A stretch of DNA of 64,000 nucleotides from SZUA-100 sp965248135. GTDB lineage: Bacteria > Pseudomonadota > Alphaproteobacteria > Rhizobiales > Rhizobiaceae. Location: NCBI GenBank assembly GCA_965248135.1, contig CBDFIN010000009.1, forward strand, positions 186,001 through 250,000. The letters are read 5' to 3'. The position numbers were made by a program, and so were the translations under genes. Below, in pieces: positions 55,407 to 64,000 of this stretch. How positions within the stretch are numbered: the stretch's first letter is position 1; each line of letters begins with the position of its first letter. The notes below the pieces were generated by a model, which saw nothing but the letters and a program-made list of their open reading frames with translations, ran no database searches and was not told the DNA's origin.

Positions 55407-55694
55407 ATGGCTAAAACCGAAACCGTCAAAGCCCGGATAGAGCCGGGGTTAAAATCAGAGGGCGAAGCCGTATTGTCAGCTATTGGTCTCAATACAACCG
55501 AAGCAATCACCATGTTTTTTAGACAGGTGGTTATGCATCAAGGCTTGCCTTTTGACGCAAAAATTCCCAATGCGGAAACTATCAAAGTGCTGGAAGACGC
55601 TGAAAATGGAATAGGGCTTTGTGAACCTATGTCGTTTGAAGAGTTTGAAGATAAATACACAAAAATTGCCAATGAAAATCGTCGAGGAAACTAA
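55407..55694 (+). CDS. RelB/DinJ-family antitoxin
   Basis: The 95-residue protein has the ribbon-helix-helix N-terminus VKARIEPGLKSEGEAVLSAI and GLNTTEAITMFFRQVV of RelB/DinJ antitoxins. The acidic C-terminus (MSFEEFEDKYTKIANE) wraps the toxin in this family. It binds its own promoter and blocks the partner encoded next. The ATG at 55407 is chosen because the preceding 35 codons are not family-like. The stretch 55094-55406 contains only a small TGAG/CTCA hairpin (about 55218-55231) and perhaps the promoter. Confidence 0.9.
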   Translation: MAKTETVKARIEPGLKSEGEAVLSAIGLNTTEAITMFFRQVVMHQGLPFDAKIPNAETIKVLEDAENGIGLCEPMSFEEFEDKYTKIANENRRGN

Positions 55695-55941
55695 CCGGTT
55701 TTCAAAGGAATTTATCCGTTCGATCAGGAGAGGGAAAAACCCGCAAAAACTCTTTGAGGTTACTGATTGTCTGAAAAAGGATATTGATCTTCCTGTCCGT
55801 TGCAGACCACACAAATTATCTGATAACTGGGCTGGTTATTGGGAGTGTCACATAGAGCCGGACTGGCTATTGATTTATCAAGTCGATGAAAAAACCGTAA
55901 ACCTTTACCGAACCGGCTCTCATTCAGATTTATTTCAGTAG
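55672..55941 (+). CDS. YafQ-family mRNA interferase toxin
   Basis: The 89-residue protein of the RelE/YafQ fold begins MKIVEETNRFSKEFIRSIRR. It has the end motifs CRPHKLSDNWAGYWECHIEPD and WLLIYQ, with the C-terminal HSDLF that contains the catalytic His in YafQ. It cuts mRNA on the ribosome when free of antitoxin. The ATG at 55672 lies inside the antitoxin gene (23-base overlap), the usual arrangement. Confidence 0.9.
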   Translation: MKIVEETNRFSKEFIRSIRRGKNPQKLFEVTDCLKKDIDLPVRCRPHKLSDNWAGYWECHIEPDWLLIYQVDEKTVNLYRTGSHSDLFQ

Positions 55942-56025
55942 TCTCTGGTCAAAGATTTTCAGCCCCTCGCAAACCCTGTTCAGACCCGGATTTTATCCCA
56001 AGACGAGGACGGTTTTTAGAGGGTC

Positions 56026-56056
56026 GCCCGGGTTGGGATGGCCACCCAACCCGGGC
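56026..56056. repeat. Perfect 12-bp GC-rich hairpin
   Basis: GCCCGGGTTGGG and CCCAACCCGGGC pair perfectly around ATGGCCA. No T-run follows on either side, so it is not a standard terminator. It lies in the stretch 55942-56251 between the toxin and TPR genes, where I see no gene. Confidence 0.75.
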
Positions 56057-56251
56057 ATCCAGTGCCGAAGCACCAAACATGCAGAACATACAAAGACGGG
56101 GGAGCTGACCCAAATAAGTGGAACTTAGAATAATTGAAGCGGATGAACGACCATCCGCTGTGGCTGGACCTCTTGGCATCGACTGTTCTACCTTCTATCG
56201 TACAATGGAGTTGGAGCTTTAGATTTTTCCATTTGAATGGAAGGCTGGACA

Positions 56252-58522
56252 ATGGACTGGGTTTTAATCCAAATCGCCGATTTACTTCGCCAGTATATTG
56301 CTGCTGTAGATCAATCTATGGCAAAAGGTGATTTTGTAAACAAGTCTGTACTTCTGGGCTGGCCAATTGGATTTCTGGGGTTGGTTTATGCGTCAATCAA
56401 GTTTTGGTGGCGACGCGTATCTAGATATGATGAAAAGATCGACGAAAAGCGGCGACTGGCAGAATACCAGCGGGACCAACATGAAAAAAATATTAAACTT
56501 ATTCAGAAACGCAATGATCAATTGCTTAGATTCGACCCGCAGGTTTTTATTGCCGAGTTAGATAGAATTTCACACGACAAGGTAATTGGGAGATGGCAAA
56601 CTTTTCCAGAAGAATGGTTAAGTCCGCTCCGTCCTGCCTTGGCCAGAGCCTATGCATCTTTAGCCAAAGAGACGCTGCTTAATGCTTCTGCGACAGAAGA
56701 CCTCGATGACGCGCTTAATCACGTACGAGGAGCGATTGCGGCTGATCCATTGGAACCTGCACACATTGAACTAATTACAGAAATCAAGGAAGCTCGTGAT
56801 GTCTTGGAGTTTGAAGGACTCCCAGAGCATGAAATTGCTGCTTTAAAATTACCAAGGGTCAAAAATGAACCATATGCTTTGATCAAAGCTGGTGTCTCCA
56901 TGTATAAATTAGGAAAATACAAAGTTGCCCGTTTGTTTTTTGGTCGTGCATGGGAGTTAGCCGAAATTAGCGGTCTTCCAACTGATAGCATCTCACTGAA
57001 CGCACAATTCTGGTATGCATCTTCGCTATCGGCGCTAGGTCACTATGCGGCGGCTGAAAAGGAATTCCGCGCCGTCTGGGAAATCCAACGGCGGCCTGAA
57101 GTGCTGGGTGAGGAACATCCCCACACCCTTGCAACACGCCATAGCATTGCGCAGCAGATCGGCAATCGTGGAGATTATGCGGCGGCTGAAAAGGAATTCC
57201 TCGCCGTCTGGGAAATCGAAAGGCGGCCTGAAGTGCTGGGTGAGGAACATCCCGACACTCTTACAACACGCCATAGCATTGCGCGGCAGATCGGCAATCG
57301 TGGAGATTATGCGGCGGCTGAAAAGGAATTCCGCGCCGTCTGGGAAATCCAAAGGCGGCCTGAAGTGCTGGGTGAGGAACATCCCGACACCCTTACAACA
57401 CGCGCCAGCATTGCGCAGCAGATCGGCAATCGTGGAGATTATGCGGCGGCTGAAAAGGAATTCCGCGCCGTCTGGGAAATCCAACGGCGGCCTGAAGTGC
57501 TGGGTGAGGAACATCCCGACACCCTGACAACACGCCATAACATTGCGCACGAGATCGGCAATCGTGGAGACTATGCAGAGGCTGAAAAGGAATTCCGCGC
57601 CGTCTGGGAAATCCAACGGCGGCCTGAAGTGCTGGGTGAGGAACATCCCGACACCCTTACAACACGCGCCAGCATTGCGCAGCAGATCGGCAGTCGTGGA
57701 GATTATGCGGCGGCTGAAAAGGAATTCCGCGCCGTCTGGGAAATCGAAAGGCGGCCTGAAGTGCTGGGTGAGGAACATCCAGACACCCTTACAACACGCC
57801 ATAGCATTGCGCAGCAGATCGGCAGTCGTGGAGATTATGCGGCGGCTGAAAAGGAATTCCGCGCCGTCTGGGAAATCGAAAGGCGGCCTGAAGTGCTGGG
57901 TGAGGAACATCCCCACACCCTGATAACACGCCATAGCATTGCGCAGCAGATCGGCAATCGTGGAGACTATGCGGCGGCTGAAAAGGAATTCCGCGCCGTC
58001 TGGGAAATCCGAAGGCGGCCTGAAGTGCTGGGTGAGGAACATCCCGACACCCTGATAACACGCGCCAACATTGCGCAGCAGATCGGCTATCGTGGAGACT
58101 ATGCGGCGGCTGAAAAGGAATTCCGCGCCGTCTGGGAAATCCAAAGGCGGCCTGAAGTGCTGGGTGAGGAACATCCCGACACCCTTGCAACACGCGCCAG
58201 CATTGCGCGGCAGATCGGCAATCGTGGAGATTATGCGGCGGCTGAAAAGGAATTCCGCGCCGTCTGGGAAATCCGAAGGCGGCCTGAAGTGCTGGGTGAG
58301 GAACATCCCGACACCCTCAGAACAAGATACTGGCTGGCAAAGATGCTCGATAGTCAAAATAAGCCTGAACAGGCCTCAGAGCTTTTAAAAGGCCTTATGG
58401 AAGCAATGGAAATTCACCTTGGCCCCAGTCATAAATGGATCGCCGATCTCAAGGCATTTTTAGAAGAACGATCTAACCACAACCCAAACACGACAACTAC
58501 TGCTTCTGAGATTGAAACATAA
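56252..58522 (+). CDS. Membrane-anchored TPR protein with ten near-identical repeats
   Basis: The 756-residue protein has one transmembrane helix near residues 32-48 (LLGWPIGFLGLVYASIKFWW), a charged coiled-coil segment at about 50-90, a helical middle domain, and then ten tandem 44-residue TPR units at about 263-702, each with GDYAAAEKEFRAVWEI and RRPEVLGEEHPDTL. This is the kinesin-light-chain/TPR_12 type, typical of signalling and defence proteins. A short helical tail follows. The N-terminus is AT-rich compared with the repeat block. The ATG at 56252 has GGAAGG ahead of it. The function is unknown. Such TPR blocks usually bind partner proteins. Confidence 0.85.
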   Translation: MDWVLIQIADLLRQYIAAVDQSMAKGDFVNKSVLLGWPIGFLGLVYASIKFWWRRVSRYDEKIDEKRRLAEYQRDQHEKNIKLIQKRNDQLLRFDPQVFIAELDRISHDKVIGRWQTFPEEWLSPLRPALARAYASLAKETLLNASATEDLDDALNHVRGAIAADPLEPAHIELITEIKEARDVLEFEGLPEHEIAALKLPRVKNEPYALIKAGVSMYKLGKYKVARLFFGRAWELAEISGLPTDSISLNAQFWYASSLSALGHYAAAEKEFRAVWEIQRRPEVLGEEHPHTLATRHSIAQQIGNRGDYAAAEKEFLAVWEIERRPEVLGEEHPDTLTTRHSIARQIGNRGDYAAAEKEFRAVWEIQRRPEVLGEEHPDTLTTRASIAQQIGNRGDYAAAEKEFRAVWEIQRRPEVLGEEHPDTLTTRHNIAHEIGNRGDYAEAEKEFRAVWEIQRRPEVLGEEHPDTLTTRASIAQQIGSRGDYAAAEKEFRAVWEIERRPEVLGEEHPDTLTTRHSIAQQIGSRGDYAAAEKEFRAVWEIERRPEVLGEEHPHTLITRHSIAQQIGNRGDYAAAEKEFRAVWEIRRRPEVLGEEHPDTLITRANIAQQIGYRGDYAAAEKEFRAVWEIQRRPEVLGEEHPDTLATRASIARQIGNRGDYAAAEKEFRAVWEIRRRPEVLGEEHPDTLRTRYWLAKMLDSQNKPEQASELLKGLMEAMEIHLGPSHKWIADLKAFLEERSNHNPNTTTTASEIET
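57038..58357 (+). repeat. Ten tandem 132-bp coding repeats
   Basis: Exactly ten units of 132 bp (44 codons) with very high DNA identity. The variable spots are mainly the codon before RRP, the residues after HP, and TTRHS/TTRAS. They make the reverse strand open for 440 codons as a by-product. The tract should be prone to unit gain and loss. Confidence 0.95.
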
Positions 58523-58806
58523 AGATCCATTTATTTTGTTTCAAAGTTCCATAATGGGCGCGCTTCAAGAGCCAGAATACAGCACTTTGGGAATTTTATG
58601 TAAAGTATAATCGCCTGTCAAAATCATCGGGGCTGAGTTTCCGTCAGTATTGTACAATTAATTCTTATGAAACAGTTTAGATCATTTTTGTTTCGAGTTA
58701 CAAAAATTTTCGATCTAGCAGTAGCTTTTGCGAGTCAATACAATCCACTGTTTAAGTGTCGTAAATAGTGGTCAGGAAACTTGTGGGCGCTATGACCTCA
58801 ATCCAC
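58523..58806. other. Intergenic region, nothing assigned
   Basis: An AT-rich interval between convergent TPR and metallopeptidase genes. I see no gene or clear terminator. Confidence 0.5.
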
Positions 58807-59778
58807 CTAAGGATTGCGCGCGCCGAGCGAATTGCAATCATCCAGCCGGCCACTGTCAAACCCGCGGCTGAACCATTTCTTGCGCTGTTTGGATGTGCCG
58901 TGATTAAAACTTTCCGGCACCACATAGCCCTGGGTACGTTTTTGGATCGCGTCATCACCAATCTGGGTCGCTGCATTAAGCGCCTCTTCAAGATCACCAC
59001 GCTCAAGCAGCCCCTTTTGAGCAGTAAAATGTCCCCAGATGCCAGCAAAACAATCGGCCTGCAACTCCACCCTGATTGACATCTTGTTGGCATCTTCCTT
59101 GCTCATTGACCGTCGCATTTCGTTAAATTTCGGCAGTACACCAATGACGTTTTGGACATGATGGCCGACCTCATGGGCCAGCACATAGGCCTGGGCAAAA
59201 TCGCCCGATGCCTTGAATTGATTGGCTAACTGGTCATAGAACGAAAGGTCGATATAAAGCTTGCTGTCACCAGGACAGTAAAATGGCCCCGATGCGGCAC
59301 TGGCAAAGCCGCAGGCCGATTTAACCTGGCCCGAAAACAGCACCAGCCTGGGTTCTGGATAGGTTTTGCCGCTGGCTTTGAATATACCGCGCCACACGTC
59401 TTCGGTTTCAGCCAATATGGTTGCGGCAAATTGCGCCTGCTCATCTTCGCGTGCATTTGATGTATTTCGCGTGCCGGTTTGACCGGGTGCCTGGGTCTGG
59501 CGCGTCTGGGTGTTGGGGGATGACCCGATGCCGCCACCGCCGGCCAGCATATCAAGCGGGTTGATGCCGCAAGATTTAAGCACGAAAAATAAAATAACCA
59601 GAATGATGATGCCGCTCAGGCCACCACCGGAAGCGCGCCGCATACCGCCACCACCTCCGCCCATGCCACGGGGCAAACGGAACCCGCCACCACCACCACG
59701 GCCAAATCCACCGCCGCCGCCGCTTTTGCCACGACGATCTTCCACATTTGAACTTTGACGACGGTCACGCCAGCGCAT
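58807..59778 (-). CDS. YpfJ-type neutral zinc metallopeptidase family protein
   Basis: The 323-residue protein begins MRWRDRRQSSNVEDRRG, followed by a Gly-rich stretch (residues 18-52) and one transmembrane helix (LSGIIILVILFFVLKSCG). The metallopeptidase-like domain covers about 120-305 with the HEVGHH zinc site near residue 200 and a conserved ELQADCFAGIWG with the third ligand. It is anchored in the inner membrane with the domain outside. The substrate is unknown. The ATG at 59778 follows GGAGAA. Confidence 0.92.
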   Translation of the reverse strand: MRWRDRRQSSNVEDRRGKSGGGGGFGRGGGGGFRLPRGMGGGGGGMRRASGGGLSGIIILVILFFVLKSCGINPLDMLAGGGGIGSSPNTQTRQTQAPGQTGTRNTSNAREDEQAQFAATILAETEDVWRGIFKASGKTYPEPRLVLFSGQVKSACGFASAASGPFYCPGDSKLYIDLSFYDQLANQFKASGDFAQAYVLAHEVGHHVQNVIGVLPKFNEMRRSMSKEDANKMSIRVELQADCFAGIWGHFTAQKGLLERGDLEEALNAATQIGDDAIQKRTQGYVVPESFNHGTSKQRKKWFSRGFDSGRLDDCNSLGARNP

Positions 59779-59922
59779 CGGCAATTCTCCGCAATTGAGA
59801 TCAGTTAGGTGCTGGCATCTTTATAGCGTGGAAATGTGTCTTGTCCCAAGGTAATTTCAGTAGTGCCGAATATTACCATTGCCCAATTGTCGAAAATTAT
59901 CCGATATTCGGTGCAACATCTA

Positions 59923-60705
59923 TCAATCAAAGCCGATGGAACGCATGAATTCGTCGCGTTGTTTTTCGCCTATCATGCAATCGACCCGGCTCGCCACGGT
60001 ATGAACCATTGAGCGGCGGGGTGCAAGGTTAGCGATTTCGAGCACCATTTTCTGCAGGATAGTAGCTGCCAGCCGGTTCCTGTCGTAGACCGGAACAACA
60101 AATGCCCGGGGACCACCAATCACACATTCGCGGTAATAAATATCGAGATCATCAATTTGAAACCCGCTGCGCTTTTTGATCATGATCGGCAGGCCATTAA
60201 TCTCGATGCCGCCTGCTAAAACAGCCTGCCGTGCGGCAAGCACTGTCGCACCAACATTGTTTGGTCCATCACCGGAAATGTCGATTACCTTGCGGGCGCC
60301 TTCGTAGCGGTTTTCGCCAATCATCTGCGATGCGGCGATCAGTGCGCTCGAAATCGAGGTGGAAGGGGCGCGGCCTATCGGTGTTCGGGCAAGAGTTTCG
60401 GCGGCCTTTAACGCGTCGCTGCGGGTCTTGAGCAAAGTCCAGTCAAGCACTGTGGTGCGGTTTTGCACCCCGCCCCATTCAAAATAGGTGATGGCGATCT
60501 GGCCAAAGACGCCATTGTCCAGTGCATTCAAAATAGCCGGATGACGAAGGGCAGCCACATAACCATCGCGTTGCAGTTTTTGTTCATCCTTGTCCATTGA
60601 ACTGGAGACATCGACGGCAAGCACCAGTTCCAGATCAACCGGGATTTTCACCGCGGCTGATACCGGCGAGGTTAGCAACAATAATATCATCAGCCATTTG
60701 GCCAT
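59923..60705 (-). CDS. DUF1194 von Willebrand-like exported protein
   Basis: The 260-residue protein has a signal peptide (cleaved near VSAA, residue 18), then a single vWA-like DUF1194 domain. The metal-ion-dependent adhesion motif is DVSSSMDKDE near residue 32, with a later VIDISGDGPNNVG around residue 140. The family is common in Hyphomicrobiales and has no known function. It is probably periplasmic. Confidence 0.9.
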   Translation of the reverse strand: MAKWLMILLLLTSPVSAAVKIPVDLELVLAVDVSSSMDKDEQKLQRDGYVAALRHPAILNALDNGVFGQIAITYFEWGGVQNRTTVLDWTLLKTRSDALKAAETLARTPIGRAPSTSISSALIAASQMIGENRYEGARKVIDISGDGPNNVGATVLAARQAVLAGGIEINGLPIMIKKRSGFQIDDLDIYYRECVIGGPRAFVVPVYDRNRLAATILQKMVLEIANLAPRRSMVHTVASRVDCMIGEKQRDEFMRSIGFD

Positions 60706-60773
60706 GATCTATTGTGCGGTATTGCCGGCATGTTGGCAAGAAAGTCGAAAGCGGGGCGATTTTGCATACAGGT

Positions 60774-61712
60774 CTATTTAGATTTTACGCTCTTAGCCAC
60801 ATTTTGGCCGAGCAATCGGTCGATATAACGGGTGAGATCGTTGTCCCAGCCGATGCGGGTGGTAACCTGGCGGTGAGAATATTGACTACCGTTGTACACC
60901 GTGACCTCTACCTCTGCTTCTTTCAGGCTTGCGGCAAAATCCTCGGCAAAAACCTTGCGCAGCCGGGTCAATCCCTGACCGGAATAGATAATCAAAAATG
61001 CCGGATATGTTGTCCGCCCGCCAATATGATAGCGCGGCGAAAGCCGCCGCCATCGTTGTTTGTCGGTGCCAAGCGCAGCTTCATGCCGGGTATGTAGTTT
61101 GCCGCCCCTGGTCGATGCGACACGGGGAATGTCGTAAACCAGCGTATCGTTGGAAATCACCGTTCGCAGTGCGCCATTCGAAATCAATCGGGCCGAATGT
61201 CGGCCCGGTTTAACGCCGATCATCGAGACCAGGTACGCGCCGGCCGAATGCCCCATCAGGTGGAGATTTCGTCTGTCGCCGCCATATTTATCGATGTTTT
61301 GGTCGATCCAGCCAAGCGCCTGGTCCACATCGTTCAATTGATCTTCCACCGAAACTTCCGGCACCAGCCGATAGTCGATGCTGATAAAGACAAATCCATT
61401 TCGCCGAAAATGATCTGGTTTGCTGCCCACTTGCCGTCTGCTGCCCCTTTGCCAGGCCCCACCATGAACATAGATCATGACCGGCGCTTTGCCCGGGCCG
61501 GAAACCGGATAGATGTCCAAAAGCGGTGATTTGGCACCCAATCGCGGTTGATAGGCCACAGTCTCGATAGCTGCAGCACCGGCCACACATTGTAGCTGCA
61601 AGATGATAACGACAATCCAAAGCGCCAGCCTCAATGTGAGGCTTGGCTTGTCAGTTTCCGGGACCACAATTTTGCCGTCATATCCACACCGATCAATCAT
61701 CCGGTTGAACAT
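60774..61712 (-). CDS. Alpha/beta-hydrolase (esterase/lipase-like)
   Basis: The alpha/beta-hydrolase fold protein has the oxyanion-hole motif YVHGGAWQRGS and the nucleophile elbow GHSAGAYLVSM, as in the hormone-sensitive-lipase/kynurenine formamidase-like group. The C-terminal catalytic Asp and His are harder to place. A hydrophobic helix (LALWIVVIILQLQCVAGAAA) precedes the domain and acts as signal or anchor. The start is uncertain: 61712 after GAGAAG, or ATGs at 61763 and 61835. The longest frame begins inside a palindromic unit, so I prefer a shorter one. Confidence 0.8.
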   Translation of the reverse strand: MFNRMIDRCGYDGKIVVPETDKPSLTLRLALWIVVIILQLQCVAGAAAIETVAYQPRLGAKSPLLDIYPVSGPGKAPVMIYVHGGAWQRGSRRQVGSKPDHFRRNGFVFISIDYRLVPEVSVEDQLNDVDQALGWIDQNIDKYGGDRRNLHLMGHSAGAYLVSMIGVKPGRHSARLISNGALRTVISNDTLVYDIPRVASTRGGKLHTRHEAALGTDKQRWRRLSPRYHIGGRTTYPAFLIIYSGQGLTRLRKVFAEDFAASLKEAEVEVTVYNGSQYSHRQVTTRIGWDNDLTRYIDRLLGQNVAKSVKSK

Positions 61713-61803
61713 CCATCTTCTCAGGTTGCCATAATGACCAAATAGCACGATTTCAAAGCGCATGCGGGGTTCACGGCAAACAAACTTTGCCTTATAGAAT
61801 GCG

Positions 61804-61972
61804 CTAGTGGAATGAATTTGACATTTGGTAGCCACTTGCAGCTTCGTTCATTTTCAAATGTCAAATTCGAAAATTCCACTAGATTCAATATCTTGCTAGT
61901 GGTTCTTTTGATTCCAGCAATTGTAAATAAGGGTGCTGCAGGAGGATGCAAATGTTGGCACAGAACCACTAG
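61804..61972. repeat. CTAG-bounded palindromic module 4 (units C and A')
   Basis: Unit C (61804-61882) and unit A' (61896-61972) show the same order as at 43385-43553, with several base changes that mostly keep the arms paired. It fills much of the gap between the esterase and carB, about 90 bp from the carB start. Confidence 0.9.
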
Positions 61973-62065
61973 TCAATAACTCACACCATTCGGGCCCGGT
62001 CGCACCAGCGAGCCGGGTTTTATGCGAGCAGCCAAAAACACCGGCACAGCGGAAATTCGAAGCCA

Positions 62066-64000
<1,935 letters not shown>

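Noticed and set aside
57035..58357. 440-codon open frame antisense to the TPR gene
   Set aside because: It is a by-product of the ten 132-bp coding repeats: a stop-free antisense unit repeated ten times. It begins and ends with the repeat block and shows no family resemblance.
57038..58357. CRISPR array
   Set aside because: The repeats are direct, 132 bp, without spacers, in frame and coding for TPR units.

Overview
The window is chromosomal DNA of an alphaproteobacterium, most likely of the order Hyphomicrobiales (Rhizobiales). The evidence is gene content and order: gltA and gltX next to comEC, rpiA-DUF2059-gor, dnaG near rpoD, separate carA and carB, HlyU- and DUF1194-type proteins, and intergenic palindromes with the GAAAA/TTTTCGG arms common in rhizobial genomes. 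I cannot name the genus.

Layout. 1-21.9 kb is a dense core block: the start of betB, an OmpA-type lipoprotein, a class II DAHP synthase, gltA, gltX, comEC, an Lrp-type regulator divergent from alanine dehydrogenase, a sulfur and cysteine group (mercaptopyruvate sulfurtransferase, AlaX-type editing protein, cysteine synthase), an L,D-transpeptidase, gph, rpiA, gor, and an APS kinase fused to a degenerate CysN-like domain beside cysQ. 21.9-24.2 kb is a decayed patch with an IS5-type transposase remnant, an unknown membrane-anchored protein and an SCP2-domain protein. A PhoX-type phosphatase, a methyltransferase, rlmB and tRNA-Tyr/tRNA-Gly follow.

28.6-40.0 kb is an accessory zone. Between tRNA-Gly and tRNA-Leu lie a frameshifted integrase, an orphan HicB and gene stubs. 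Just after tRNA-Leu(TAA) comes a compact element of about 6 kb. It holds a full-length tyrosine recombinase, a catalytic-domain-only recombinase, a secreted coiled-coil protein, a protein resembling VirD4/TraD-type ATPases but without visible Walker motifs, and a 493-residue unknown protein. It ends at two tandem ISAs1-family insertion sequences, one killed by a point nonsense mutation.

40-50.9 kb returns to core genes: an AllA-like protein, a SLAC1-type transporter, a probable outer-membrane protein, an HlyU-like protein, rpoD, an SH3 protein, dnaG, a YqeY protein and carA. 50.9-62 kb, between carA and carB, is mixed: a two-gene cassette with a deoxyribosyltransferase/TIR-like protein, a DUF4202 protein, a tightly coupled four-gene operon (DUF1538-DUF1538-PII-CBS), a DinJ/YafQ-type toxin-antitoxin pair, a TPR protein with ten almost identical 44-residue repeats, a zinc metallopeptidase, a DUF1194 protein and an esterase. 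carB runs off the right edge.

Two signals stand out beyond single genes. The first is a family of paired palindromic units of 77-79 bp with CTAG ends. There are eight units in four modules, and one supplies the rpoD stop codon. The second is the set of unrecognised genes in the tRNA-Leu element. Family assignments come from reading the sequences. No database search was possible.
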